From: JAIXWP01 sp041391745
GTDB taxonomy: Bacteria; Bacteroidota; Bacteroidia; Flavobacteriales_D; Sanyastnellaceae
Assembly: GCA_041391745.1 (NCBI GenBank)
Contig: JAWKNK010000002.1
Coordinates: 62,001-126,000, forward strand
Direction: 5' to 3'
DNA: 64,000 nucleotides
The position numbers and the translations under genes are program-made. The notes beneath the pieces are model-generated. The model saw nothing but the letters and a program-made list of their open reading frames with translations, was not told where the DNA came from and ran no database searches. Shown piece after piece: positions 45,334-54,058 of the stretch; the stretch's first letter is position 1; the number at the start of each line of letters is the position of its first letter.

Positions 45334-45831
45334 ATGGAATCTTTCAATTTTATTTCCCCAAAAGCTAAAATCGGGAACAATGTAACTATTGGACATTTTT
45401 GCATCATTGAGGATGATGTAGAAATTGGAGATGGAACAGTAATTAAAAACTATGTGGAACTACGAAAAAACACCAAAATAGGCCAGAATTGCTATGTAGA
45501 TTCTAAAGTGTCTAGTAGTGGAGATGTTATTGTTGGTGATAATGTAACGCTTCGCTATGACACTATTCTTGCGAGAGGTTGTAGAGTTGGAGATAATACT
45601 TATATCTGCCCTCGTGTTATGACAAATAATTTGAATACAGGCCATGAACAGATCGGAGGTGCAAAAATTGGAAAGAACTGTTTTATTGGTACAAATACCG
45701 TCTTTCAGCACGGAATAAATATTGGTGACAATGTTATTACCGGCGCAATGTCATTTGTGAACAAGGATATTCCTGAAAATGAAATTTGGATAGGTTCACC
45801 CGCAAAATTCTTCCGAAAAGTGGAAAAATAA
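45334..45831 (+). CDS. Hexapeptide-repeat sugar acetyltransferase
   Basis: The 165-residue protein is almost wholly left-handed beta-helix: PKAKIGNNVTIGHFCIIEDD, VEIGDGTVIKNYVELRKNTK, IGQNCYVDSKVSSSGDVIVG and IGKNCFIGTNTVFQHGINIG. It ends with a coil containing WIGSPAKFFRK, as in nucleotide-sugar acetyltransferases of the WlbB/FdtC type. It follows the LpxD-like gene by 4 bp, so the two form an operon. Together with the convergent aminotransferase it could N-acetylate an amino sugar; this is inference from context. Confidence 0.85.
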   Translation: MESFNFISPKAKIGNNVTIGHFCIIEDDVEIGDGTVIKNYVELRKNTKIGQNCYVDSKVSSSGDVIVGDNVTLRYDTILARGCRVGDNTYICPRVMTNNLNTGHEQIGGAKIGKNCFIGTNTVFQHGINIGDNVITGAMSFVNKDIPENEIWIGSPAKFFRKVEK

Positions 45832-45832
45832 A

Positions 45833-46915
45833 TTAAACGATATTTGCTCGAATTATCGAACAAATTTTTTCGATCACTTCATTTTCAATTTCCGCATAAA
45901 GTGGCAATGCCAATACCCGACTTGAAATATCATCGGAGATAGGCATCGCCACTTTTTCATTTAAAAATGGAAGATTATTTAATGAAGGATAAAAGTACCT
46001 TCTTGGAAAAATATTTTCTTTTTCCAAAGCAGTCTTTACTGCTCCCATGTCTTCATGAGTATCAAAAACAACAGGATAATAAGCGTAATTGAAGTTGGAC
46101 TCATCTTCAATTTTGAGCCTCTTTATTCGAGCATTTCCCAACAATGTATCATACGATTGCGAAGCCTTTCTTCTGCTTTCAATGAGCATTGGTAAATGAG
46201 GAAGCACAGCTAGTCCCATTGCAGCGTGAAATTCCGAATTTTTACCATTGATACCCATATCAAAGTAATCATCCCCGATGTGACCAAATGACCTATATAA
46301 TCGGAGTTTGGCTGCGAGTTCATCATTGTCTGTAATGATGCATCCTCCTTCTACGGTATGAAACAATTTAGTAGCATGAAAACTACATGTACTTACGTCG
46401 CCATAGCTGAGAATTTGGTTGCCCTTGTATTTGCTTCCGAATGCATGTGCACCATCATAAATAACTTTTAATTGATACTTATCTGCAATTTTCTGAATGG
46501 CTTCTATATCACACGGCACACCATATACGTGCGTGGCTAAAATGGCTTGTGTTTTTTCCGTGATTGCTTCTTCAATTTTAGAAACATCAATGGTATAATT
46601 CTCAGGATGAATGTCAACAAAAACAGGTGTGCACCCTTCCCAAAGTATAGCATTGGTCGTGGCCACATATGAAAAAGGCGTAGTGATTATTTCACCAGTT
46701 ATTCCCATGGCCTTAATAGCCATTTGCAAAACAATGGTGCCGTTTCCTGTAAATAATAAGTGTTTAACTCCTAAATATTCTTTGAGCTTTGTTTCTAACT
46801 CTTGAGCTAGCTCACCGTTATTCGTAATCCACTTTTTATCCCAAGCTCTTTTCAAAATCTTGGCATACTCGTCGAAGTCGGGAAGGAAAGTTTGTGTGAC
46901 GTTTATTCTGCTCAT
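45833..46915 (-). CDS. DegT/DnrJ/EryC1-family sugar aminotransferase
   Basis: The 360-residue PLP enzyme has ITTPFSYVATTNAILWEGCT, VFVDIHPENYTID, AILATHVYGVPCDIEAIQKI, VIYDGAHAFGSKYKG (Asp contacting PLP) and STCSFHATKLFHTVEGG with the Schiff-base Lys in HATK. Such enzymes transaminate keto-sugar nucleotides. The start ATG 46915 overlaps the Wzt-like gene stop (ATGA), so it is cotranslated with the exporter genes. The product sugar is unknown. Confidence 0.92.
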   Translation of the reverse strand: MSRINVTQTFLPDFDEYAKILKRAWDKKWITNNGELAQELETKLKEYLGVKHLLFTGNGTIVLQMAIKAMGITGEIITTPFSYVATTNAILWEGCTPVFVDIHPENYTIDVSKIEEAITEKTQAILATHVYGVPCDIEAIQKIADKYQLKVIYDGAHAFGSKYKGNQILSYGDVSTCSFHATKLFHTVEGGCIITDNDELAAKLRLYRSFGHIGDDYFDMGINGKNSEFHAAMGLAVLPHLPMLIESRRKASQSYDTLLGNARIKRLKIEDESNFNYAYYPVVFDTHEDMGAVKTALEKENIFPRRYFYPSLNNLPFLNEKVAMPISDDISSRVLALPLYAEIENEVIEKICSIIRANIV

Positions 46916-48180
46916 GCTTCGAGATGTTTCCAAGAAAAACTTGGTTTAATAAATCCAGGCTCTCTTCCCATCCAAATACCTAGTTCTACAGGTTTCATCG
47001 AAACAGTAAAACTTACAATATCCTCTTCAGATTTGATTGGTTGTTTTCTATTTTTCACGACTAGAAAATCAACATAATATTGCCCCACATTGAAAAATTG
47101 AGCTGGAAACTCGCAAATCATTGTGTGTGTTCCCGCTTGAAGTGGAACTTCATCACGGTTGTTTGAAAATGTAAAAAGCTTTTTCCCTTCATCATCTTTT
47201 AAAGCGAAGGTGAAGTGATAATACTCTGCAGTTTCTTCAAGTGAGTAATTTATTTCTAGTTGAAGCGGATGTCCTTCAATCATGGGGTCATCTACATTCT
47301 TTCCTTTCGCCACCACTTTTACTCCGTGCACTTGAACTGCCTCTGCTGAAAGAGGTTTTTCAAATGTTTGAACATTCATCACTTCGTTATCGCCAAGCAT
47401 ATATTTTGATACTGCCGTTTCCACATCACCATGAAAAGTTAGCTGTCCATGCTGAAGCAAAACACCTTTCTGACAAAGTGATTTTACAGCCGCCATGTTG
47501 TGGCTCACAAAAAGTACCGTTCTACCTTCACCTGCGCTTACTTCACCCATTTTACCCAGGCATTTTCTTTGAAACTCCGCATCACCTACGGCGAGCACTT
47601 CATCAACAATAAGAATTTCACTTTCGAGATGTGCAGCTACGGCAAATGCCAGGCGCACGTACATCCCACTGCTGTAACGTTTTACAGGGGTGTCAATATA
47701 TCTTTCTACACCACTAAAGGCAATAATTTGATCGAGCTTACTCGTGATTTCCCATTTGCGCATTCCAAGGATTGCGCCATTGAGGTATATGTTTTCTCTA
47801 CCTGTTAGTTCAGGGTGAAAGCCTGTACCCACTTCGAGTAGGCTTGCCACACGACCTTTCATTTTGATATTTCCAGTAGTAGGTTGTGTAACACGGGAAA
47901 GAAGTTTTAGCAAAGTTGATTTACCTGCACCATTCTTTCCAATTAATGCCAGCGAATCACCTTTATTAACATCAAATGAAATATTCTGCAACGCCCAAAC
48001 ATAATCGCTCAATCCAGTAGTAGCTCTATCATTTGCTTCACCAATTTTTAAATAAGGATCTTCCTTTCCTCTCAACCGAGCATACATTCGGTTTAAGTCA
48101 TGAGACAATGTTCCAGAACTGATTTTACCCAGTCGGTACATTTTACTTACATCTTCTATTTTCAATGCGATATTACTCAT
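46912..48180 (-). CDS. Polysaccharide ABC exporter ATPase (Wzt type) with C-terminal domain
   Basis: The 422-residue protein has an N-terminal ATPase: Walker A GKNGAGKST at 81-89, the TagH/Wzt-type VASLLEVGTGFHPELTGREN segment, signature RYSSGMYVRLAFAVAAHLES and Walker B EILIVDEVLAVGD. About 165 further residues form a beta-rich C-terminal domain (ELGIWMG near the end), like the carbohydrate-recognising domain of Wzt in O9a-type systems. It pairs with the permease gene 2 bp upstream. Confidence 0.93.
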   Translation of the reverse strand: MSNIALKIEDVSKMYRLGKISSGTLSHDLNRMYARLRGKEDPYLKIGEANDRATTGLSDYVWALQNISFDVNKGDSLALIGKNGAGKSTLLKLLSRVTQPTTGNIKMKGRVASLLEVGTGFHPELTGRENIYLNGAILGMRKWEITSKLDQIIAFSGVERYIDTPVKRYSSGMYVRLAFAVAAHLESEILIVDEVLAVGDAEFQRKCLGKMGEVSAGEGRTVLFVSHNMAAVKSLCQKGVLLQHGQLTFHGDVETAVSKYMLGDNEVMNVQTFEKPLSAEAVQVHGVKVVAKGKNVDDPMIEGHPLQLEINYSLEETAEYYHFTFALKDDEGKKLFTFSNNRDEVPLQAGTHTMICEFPAQFFNVGQYYVDFLVVKNRKQPIKSEEDIVSFTVSMKPVELGIWMGREPGFIKPSFSWKHLEA

Positions 48181-48182
48181 GA

Positions 48183-49052
48183 CTACACAGTATCAATAAA
48201 GCTCTTTTCTACACGATTAAAAACTATTACACCAATTGCCATTGCTACAGCTGCAAATCCAAAACTATAAGCAAGTCCCATTGCATTAAAACTTCCTTCA
48301 CCCAAAAACATGTACCGATAAAGCTCGAATAAAGAAGTCAAAGGATTAATCATGAGTAGCATACCCGCACCGTTTTTTAAAAAGCTGAGCGGATAAACAA
48401 CAGGAGTAGCGTACATGAACAGTTGAACTCCAAAAGCCACTAAGTGATTTAAGTCGCGATATTTGGTCGTCATCGATGAAATAATCATCCCAACTCCCGA
48501 CCCTAGCATCGCCATAGCTAGGAGTATGAATGGAAAAAATAGCACCGACCACGTAGGGTGAATGCTGCCTGGTTGAGCAAAATAATAGTATGCCATCATC
48601 AAAATGAACATGGCGAACTGTACTCCGAATTTCAACAGATTTGAAAATATGGAGGACATAGGAATAATTAGTCTAGGAAAGTACACTTTTCCAAATAGAT
48701 TGGCATTTCCTACAAAGGTGTTGGACGCTGATAACAGGCATGATGCAAAGTAGTTCCACAGCACCACGTTCATGAAGTAAAACAAAATACCTGGCGTGGA
48801 ACCAGTTGAGATTTTCGCCACCCTTCCAAAGATAAAAATGTAGACAAAGGTTGTCATTAAAGGTTGGATGAAAAACCACAGGGGACCCAAAACTGTTTGT
48901 TTGAACGAGGCTACATAATCTCTTTTCACAAGAAGAAAAAGTAAATCACGATAATGCCAAACGTGCTTGAGTTGAAGGTTAAACCAAGGCGTTTTTGATT
49001 CTACTACAATGTCCCAGTTTTCTACTTCTTGCTCCGCTCCTTGATTATTCAT
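48183..49052 (-). CDS. Polysaccharide ABC exporter permease (Wzm/TagG type)
   Basis: The product of about 289 residues has six predicted membrane helices, with FLLVKRDYVASFKQTVLGPL near the first helix, then YIFIFGRVAKIS and YATPVVYPLSF, all typical of ABC-2 polysaccharide export permeases (Wzm, TagG, KpsM family). ATG 49052 (MNNQGAEQEVENW) is chosen over an upstream in-frame start. It is the first gene of the operon permease-ATPase-aminotransferase. Confidence 0.92.
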   Translation of the reverse strand: MNNQGAEQEVENWDIVVESKTPWFNLQLKHVWHYRDLLFLLVKRDYVASFKQTVLGPLWFFIQPLMTTFVYIFIFGRVAKISTGSTPGILFYFMNVVLWNYFASCLLSASNTFVGNANLFGKVYFPRLIIPMSSIFSNLLKFGVQFAMFILMMAYYYFAQPGSIHPTWSVLFFPFILLAMAMLGSGVGMIISSMTTKYRDLNHLVAFGVQLFMYATPVVYPLSFLKNGAGMLLMINPLTSLFELYRYMFLGEGSFNAMGLAYSFGFAAVAMAIGVIVFNRVEKSFIDTV

Positions 49053-49101
49053 ACAATTTTGGTTAAGGCTTCCAAATGTACAAATAACCAATGAATATGA
49101 T

Positions 49102-49109
49102 TAGTTTTG
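49102..49109 (+). promoter_or_regulatory. -7 box TAGTTTTG before the GT4 gene
   Basis: It matches TAnnTTTG and ends 4 bp before the ATG at 49114, predicting a leaderless or nearly leaderless message. The intergenic region is only about 60 bp between divergent starts. Confidence 0.5.
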
Positions 49110-49113
49110 GCAC

Positions 49114-50214
49114 ATGAAAATTGCCATTTTACTCCCGCGCAAATCTCTATTGACTGAAACATTTATTCAAGCTCAAATAGATCATCTAAAAGGAAGTAAG
49201 TACGTTTTTCATGGTGGTCAAATTCCAACCCATTTAGACGAGTTTCCCCTAAGTACTCTTACTAACAAATTTACCCGTCTATGGCAAAAGGTTCGATATA
49301 CCCTTGGAGTAGAAACTTTTACGCATCAAGAATTTCTCTTTCGTCGCGCTCTAAAAAAATTAAATCCAAATGTTATTTTAGTACAATATGGAGATCTAGC
49401 GGCTCGTAATCTTAATGTGATCAGATCACTTCAAATTCCCATGGTTGTTCACTTTCATGGTTACGACGCTTCGATGTACAATGTGCTTTCCAGCTTAGAG
49501 AAAGAGTATAAGGAAATGTTTCATTATTCAAAGGCCATAATCGTAGTGTCAAAAAAAATGGAGTCCATGATTTTGGAACTAGGTGCACCTCCTGAAAAAA
49601 TCCACCGCGTATGCTACGGGCCAAACACTGAATATGCCACAGTACAACCTATAGCTTCGTCCAAAAGCTTTCTGACAATAGGGCGATTTGTAGACAAAAA
49701 AGCTCCACATCTTACTATCCTCGCCTTTCGCAAAATATTGGCTCAACATCCAGATGCTCAACTAAGAATGATTGGAAATGGCCCGCTGTGGGGATTTTGC
49801 AATGACTTGGTGAAACACCTTCAACTTCAAGAAAATGTTCATTTACTAGGTGCACATGGTCTGGATGTAATTCTTGAGGAAATAGGTCGATCATGTGGAT
49901 TTGTGCAACATTCACGAAGAGCTGAAAGCGGCGACATGGAAGGAACTCCTAATGCTGTATTGGAAGCTTTGCTTGCTTCTGTTCCCGTGGTATCAACCTA
50001 CCATGCTGGAATACCAGATATTGTAGAAAATGGAGTCAACGGCTTACTTTCTGCCGAAAACGACGTGGATGCTATGAGTGAGAACCTTTCTTTTATACTG
50101 GATCATTCAAAAGAAGCAGCAGAAATGGGAAGGAGAGGCCGAGCTAAAATCATTGAAGAATATTCACAAGAGAAATATATCAATGCCATTCAATCTATAC
50201 TTGAGATGCACTAA
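49114..50214 (+). CDS. Family 4 glycosyltransferase
   Basis: The 366-residue GT-B enzyme has an N-terminal acceptor domain (MVVHFHGYDASMY, AIIVVSKKMESMI) and a C-terminal donor domain with LTIGRFVDKKAPHLTILAFR, AQLRMIGNGPLWG and the EX7E-type region SGDMEGTPNAVLEALLASVP with VVSTYHAGIPDIVENGVNGL. It adds a sugar with retention of configuration to the growing surface glycan. The stop overlaps the convergent GT2 stop by 4 bp. Confidence 0.93.
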   Translation: MKIAILLPRKSLLTETFIQAQIDHLKGSKYVFHGGQIPTHLDEFPLSTLTNKFTRLWQKVRYTLGVETFTHQEFLFRRALKKLNPNVILVQYGDLAARNLNVIRSLQIPMVVHFHGYDASMYNVLSSLEKEYKEMFHYSKAIIVVSKKMESMILELGAPPEKIHRVCYGPNTEYATVQPIASSKSFLTIGRFVDKKAPHLTILAFRKILAQHPDAQLRMIGNGPLWGFCNDLVKHLQLQENVHLLGAHGLDVILEEIGRSCGFVQHSRRAESGDMEGTPNAVLEALLASVPVVSTYHAGIPDIVENGVNGLLSAENDVDAMSENLSFILDHSKEAAEMGRRGRAKIIEEYSQEKYINAIQSILEMH

Positions 50215-51104
50215 CTCAAAAGTGCTTTGAAATAGAACCTTAACAGTTTCAGACTCCACGCACCCTTTCCTAATAAGCTTTCCGACTGTTTCATGTAGGC
50301 TATTGCCTCTTTCTTTTTTCCTTCTCTCAACGCAGCTACTGCAGCCCATTCCAAATTTCTAGCTTTCTTGGTTTCAAAAAATCTTTCAGGAAAGCCTGAT
50401 TTGATGCGCTCGTTTGACAAATAAATATCCGTGCTTTGAATACGATTCAAATAATATGTTGAGGACTTATTATAAAAATCGCGAGAGTTTCCTTGATGCT
50501 GAAAGTAAACGACTGTGTGTTCAGGAATCGCCACAATAGGAAAGTCAGAAACTACTCTATAAAACATTTCCGAGTCCTCGTCATTATAGATATCCACCCT
50601 GAACGGGTACTTAATCGCTACTTCCCGAGGAATACAAATATTAATTGGTAAGATTTGATTCCTAAAAAGATAATAGAATGGGTTCGATTCGACTTGATGC
50701 TCTTCCTGCAATTTCTTTCTCTCTCCATTTTCATGTTCCACATAAGACAGCGTGTGGTAAAAAGCCAATGCCTCGCCATTTTCCTTGATGCGCTCGTGCA
50801 GTTTTGCTAAGTGATCGCTCAAGTAATAATCATCAGAATCCAAAAAACAAACAAACCTTCCAGTCGATTGCATCACGCCATTGTTGCGCGCAGCACTCTC
50901 CTTGGCATTTGTTTGATATATATACTTGAATCTTGGATCTTTCGAAAACTTTTCAAGTAGAACTTCCTTGGTGTCATCCGTTGAACCATCATCAACCAAT
51001 ATCACTTCAAAATCAGAGAATGTTTGGTTGAATACGCTTTCAATTGCTCTCGATGCAAGCTGAGAGCGATTGAAAGTAGGTATTACAACAGAGAAAAAAG
51101 TCAT
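50211..51104 (-). CDS. Family 2 glycosyltransferase
   Basis: The 297-residue protein has FSVVIPTFNRSQLASRAIES, FEVILVDDGSTDDTKEVL, AARNNGVMQSTGRFVCFLDS and DDYY (DxD motif in FLDSDDYY), as in GT2 enzymes. The C-terminal part is helical and basic (RNLEWAAVAALREGKKKEAI). It lies 34 bp downstream of the PfkB gene on the same strand. Donor and acceptor are unknown. Confidence 0.92.
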   Translation of the reverse strand: MTFFSVVIPTFNRSQLASRAIESVFNQTFSDFEVILVDDGSTDDTKEVLLEKFSKDPRFKYIYQTNAKESAARNNGVMQSTGRFVCFLDSDDYYLSDHLAKLHERIKENGEALAFYHTLSYVEHENGERKKLQEEHQVESNPFYYLFRNQILPINICIPREVAIKYPFRVDIYNDEDSEMFYRVVSDFPIVAIPEHTVVYFQHQGNSRDFYNKSSTYYLNRIQSTDIYLSNERIKSGFPERFFETKKARNLEWAAVAALREGKKKEAIAYMKQSESLLGKGAWSLKLLRFYFKALLS

Positions 51105-51138
51105 TAAATTGATTTTATCAAAAAGTTTACTTCAGAAA

Positions 51139-52065
51139 TTAAATTTCCATTGTGGTTTCGAAAGCCGTAAGAGCAACAAACTGTTCAATTCGTGCAGCAA
51201 TTTCTTCTGAAGTCAATTCTAAAAGTCTTGCTGGTCCAAATTTTTCACAAGTGAAAGAAGCCATTGCAGAACCTACAATCACTGCTCTTTTCATATTCTC
51301 AAAAGAGATGTTGTGTGTTTTCGCCAAATAGCCAATGAAGCCACCCGCGAACGTATCACCCGCTCCTGTTGGATCCGCCACTTCTTCGAGTGGAAGTGCT
51401 GGAGCGAAGAACACATTATGGTTATCAAAAAGAAGTGCTCCGTGCTCTCCTTTTTTAATGATCAAAAACTTAGGACCCATGGTCAAGATTTTGCGTGCAG
51501 CCTTCACCAATGAGTATTCACCCGCCAATTGACGCGCTTCTTCATCGTTGATTGTAAGAACATCAATCTTTTTTAAAACCGCATGAAGATCTTCCAACGC
51601 CGAGTCCATCCAGAAATTCATAGTATCAAGCACTACCAATTTAGGACGATTTGGAATTTGCTCTATCACTTTCATTTGTACAGCAGGAGCCAAGTTTCCA
51701 AGCATCAAGAATTCACATTCTTGGTAGCTCTCAGGAACAACTGGATCGAAAGTAGCCAATACATTGAGGTCAGTGATAAGCGTATCGCGTGAGTTCAAAT
51801 CGTAATGATACTTACCTGCCCAAAAGAAAGACTTTTCACCTTGCTTGATTTGAAGTCCATCCTGATTGATACCTCTGCTGCTCATTTCTTGAAGCATATC
51901 AGAAGGAAAATCATCTCCTACAACAGAAATCAAACCTGAGTCTTTAATAAAGTGAGAAGCTGCTAGAGTGATATACGTAGCAGCGCCACCAATTACTCTG
52001 TCTTGCTTTGCGAAAGGGGTTTCGATAGAGTCGAAAGCCACTGTACCTACGGCAATTAAGTTCAT
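51139..52065 (-). CDS. PfkB-family carbohydrate kinase
   Basis: The 308-residue ribokinase-fold protein has the N-terminal GG motif (DRVIGGAATYITLAASHF), then SVVGDDFPSDML, NFWMDSALEDL, TINDEEARQL, FLIIKKGEHGALLF and the catalytic anion-hole motif DPTGAGDTFAGGFIGYLA. Substrate class (sugar, nucleoside) is not clear. Annotations of close Bacteroidota relatives as sugar kinase are common. The start is ATG 52065, with an in-frame TTG two codons before. A surface-glycan role is possible from context, but housekeeping is equally likely. Confidence 0.9.
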   Translation of the reverse strand: MNLIAVGTVAFDSIETPFAKQDRVIGGAATYITLAASHFIKDSGLISVVGDDFPSDMLQEMSSRGINQDGLQIKQGEKSFFWAGKYHYDLNSRDTLITDLNVLATFDPVVPESYQECEFLMLGNLAPAVQMKVIEQIPNRPKLVVLDTMNFWMDSALEDLHAVLKKIDVLTINDEEARQLAGEYSLVKAARKILTMGPKFLIIKKGEHGALLFDNHNVFFAPALPLEEVADPTGAGDTFAGGFIGYLAKTHNISFENMKRAVIVGSAMASFTCEKFGPARLLELTSEEIAARIEQFVALTAFETTMEI

Positions 52066-52079
52066 TTTCAAAAAATTTT

Positions 52080-52137
52080 GGCGAAGATATTCTTATATTC
52101 TTTATTTAAAAAGAAAACATCAAGTTATATCTTCGCC
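52080..52137. promoter_or_regulatory. Divergent promoter region with an 11-bp inverted repeat
   Basis: GGCGAAGATAT (52080-52090) and ATATCTTCGCC (52127-52137) are perfect complements separated by 36 bp. On each strand the outward sequence reads TATCTTCG, close to TAnnTTTG, just before the PfkB gene on one side and the flippase gene on the other. The repeat may therefore simply be two divergent -7 boxes, or an operator shared by both. Confidence 0.55.
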
Positions 52138-52142
52138 GGAAG

Positions 52143-53399
52143 ATGTCTGGAAAAGCATTTATCAATACCTTTTTGAAGCGAAGTGGCTTTCAGATGCTCC
52201 TTGGCAGCGTGCTTGCTAAAATATTAGGTTTTGTTTCCATTATCATCGTCACCAATTGGACAACCGAACAATCATTCGGTATGTTTTCTTATGCTCAAAG
52301 TATTGTAAATGCTATTGTTCCGCTGATGGGAATAGGAGCGTATCAGGCATTTGTGCGCTATGCTGCTGATAGTGATGACATGTCAGAAAAATCGATGTTG
52401 TATTCTTATGCATTCAGCCGCGGCATGCTATTGTCCATTCTACTTGCTTTGATTCTTTTTTTTAGTTCGAGCATCATTTGCAACAACCTTCCTGAAAGCG
52501 CATCAATATTTAGAATACTCTCATTTACCGTAGTATCTACTCTCTATATGGAGTATGTAAAAAGTCTTGCACGCAGCAAACACAAAAACGATACTTCAGC
52601 TTGGATTGATACGACCTATGCAATTGTACTTGTACTTTCAAGTTTGGCGCTTACACTCATGTATGGCATCGAAGGATACGCTTGGGCCATATTGCTGACC
52701 CCGTTCGTGGCGGCTTTCCCCTATAGTTTAGGTTTGAATGCTCCGCTATTTACTTGGCCGCAAAAGATGAAATCGTTGCCAAAGGGGTTTTGGAAATATG
52801 GTGTTTTCACTGCTCTTGGGGCCATAACAAGTCAACTGTTTTTTTCGGTCGATTATATTCAAATGGGCAGACTGCTTCCTGATTCTGAAAGGGTAATCGC
52901 TCTTTATCGGATATGTAGCATTATACCGATGTCCATGCTTATACTTCCCAGCGCTATTGCCGCGACTGACTTTGTGAGTAACTCAGAAAGAAAAAAAGAC
53001 GGTGCCGCATTGCAACAATATGTAAAGGGATATTGGAAGGTGATGCTCATTGTAACACCTTTGGCCGTAGGCGTTATTGCCTTGCTAACACCCTTTATTT
53101 TGGGCTTGTTTGGCGAATACTATTCATCTGAACCAGCCATCATGTATATATTCCTAGTGGGCATTGCCGGTGGGTTTTTTTTGCGGGTGCCATTCGGCAA
53201 TTTGTTGTCGGCCGTGGGCCGCGCGGATATCAATAACTACGTCAACTTAGTGGTATTGATTGTAGCGTATCTGCTTTGTGGCTGGGCCGTAGAACGCTGG
53301 GGGGCAATCGGTGCGGCGTCTGTTATTGCTGCAATGATGTGGGCGAGCGGTTTGGTGAGCTTTTTCTTCTTCTATCGACACTACAAATCGCATTCTTGA
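52143..53399 (+). CDS. Wzx-like polysaccharide flippase (MOP superfamily)
   Basis: The 418-residue integral membrane protein has about 12 predicted helices. It begins FLKRSGFQMLLGSVLAKILG with the FxxxxSFG-type segment TTEQSFGMFSYAQSIVNAIV, common in RfbX/Wzx and related exporters. The ATG at 52143 directly follows the TATCTTCG box. A flippase for lipid-linked repeat units normally goes with a Wzy polymerase, which I do not see here, while an ABC exporter is present in the same cluster. Confidence 0.88.
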   Translation: MSGKAFINTFLKRSGFQMLLGSVLAKILGFVSIIIVTNWTTEQSFGMFSYAQSIVNAIVPLMGIGAYQAFVRYAADSDDMSEKSMLYSYAFSRGMLLSILLALILFFSSSIICNNLPESASIFRILSFTVVSTLYMEYVKSLARSKHKNDTSAWIDTTYAIVLVLSSLALTLMYGIEGYAWAILLTPFVAAFPYSLGLNAPLFTWPQKMKSLPKGFWKYGVFTALGAITSQLFFSVDYIQMGRLLPDSERVIALYRICSIIPMSMLILPSAIAATDFVSNSERKKDGAALQQYVKGYWKVMLIVTPLAVGVIALLTPFILGLFGEYYSSEPAIMYIFLVGIAGGFFLRVPFGNLLSAVGRADINNYVNLVVLIVAYLLCGWAVERWGAIGAASVIAAMMWASGLVSFFFFYRHYKSHS

Positions 53400-53631
53400 A
53401 GGTAAAAGGGTATTGAAAATCAGTCCCCTCCATTTTTTTTCATAAAGATTTTGCAAAATTCAACTCAAAGGTGTAATATTGCACCCCTTTTCACGGTGAA
53501 CGTATGGAGAAATCGATACAAAACCTAGAAAAGACGCCCCACTCCGTGAGATCGGTGCTTTATCTCGAATTTTTTCGGGATGCTGAAGTCAAGGAGGGTT
53601 TTAGTTAAAGGTTCGGAAGATTCTTTAGTTA

Positions 53632-53704
53632 ACTTCAGTAGCTCAGCTGGTTAGAGCACATGACTGTTAATCATGGGGTCCCGGTTCGAGCCCAGGCTGG
53701 GAGC
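53632..53704 (+). tRNA. tRNA-Asn (anticodon GTT)
   Basis: D-arm AGCTCAGCTGGTTAGAGC, anticodon arm CATGA-CTGTTAA-TCATG with GTT at 53666-53668, variable loop GGGGTCC and T-arm with GGTTCGAGCCCAGG. In this copy one T appears missing from the T-stem (CCCGGTTCGA here versus CCCTGGTTCGA in the downstream tRNA-like copies) and one G from the acceptor 3' strand (CTGGGAGC versus CTGGGGAGC). The 5' acceptor strand ACTTCAG pairs mainly through G-U pairs. CCA is not encoded. A terminator hairpin follows at once. Confidence 0.8.
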
Positions 53705-53752
53705 AAAGGCTGCAAGAAATTGCAGCCTTTTTTATTGAAAAACTAATTTACT

Positions 53753-54058
53753 ATGTATTACTTGTACTTCCTGTTTTCACAGCAGGCTAACAAATTCTAT
53801 GTGGGGCATTCTGCCAATCCATGGAAGAGACTTAATCAACACCTTTCGAATAGTGCAGATAAATACACTGGTAGTTACCATGATTGGCAACTGATTGCCG
53901 TATTCGAGGTATCTGAGTTTCGAGGTGATGCGGATAAGATTGAGAAATTCATCAAACGTCAGAAAAGTAAAAATCTCATCAATAAAATTATTGAGCCTGA
54001 TTTTAAAGGAACAGGTATCCTAGCTCAACTGGTTAGAGTCCCGCATGTGCGGGATTAA
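53753..54058 (+). CDS. Single-domain GIY-YIG endonuclease, intact copy
   Basis: The 101-residue product has the GIY-YIG fold elements: YYLYFLFS (GIY strand), KFYVGHSANPWKRLNQH (YIG-like YVG, then the conserved Arg and His), an aromatic DWQLIAVFEVSEF strand and the likely catalytic Glu in ADKIEKFIKRQKSKNLI. The last 14 residues (GILAQLVRVPHVRD) are encoded by the tRNA-like sequence that follows the nuclease domain, with the stop TAA overlapping the copied tRNA-Asn anticodon-loop region. The family is annotated as UvrC-like or homing-type nuclease; function in Bacteroidota is unproven. Confidence 0.88.
   Translation: MYYLYFLFSQQANKFYVGHSANPWKRLNQHLSNSADKYTGSYHDWQLIAVFEVSEFRGDADKIEKFIKRQKSKNLINKIIEPDFKGTGILAQLVRVPHVRD

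Noticed and set aside
53504..53608. 34-codon frame (MEKSIQNLEKTPHSVRSVLY...) between the flippase and tRNA-Asn
   Set aside because: No signal peptide, motif or supporting context; it lies in the presumed tRNA leader and is short enough to be chance.
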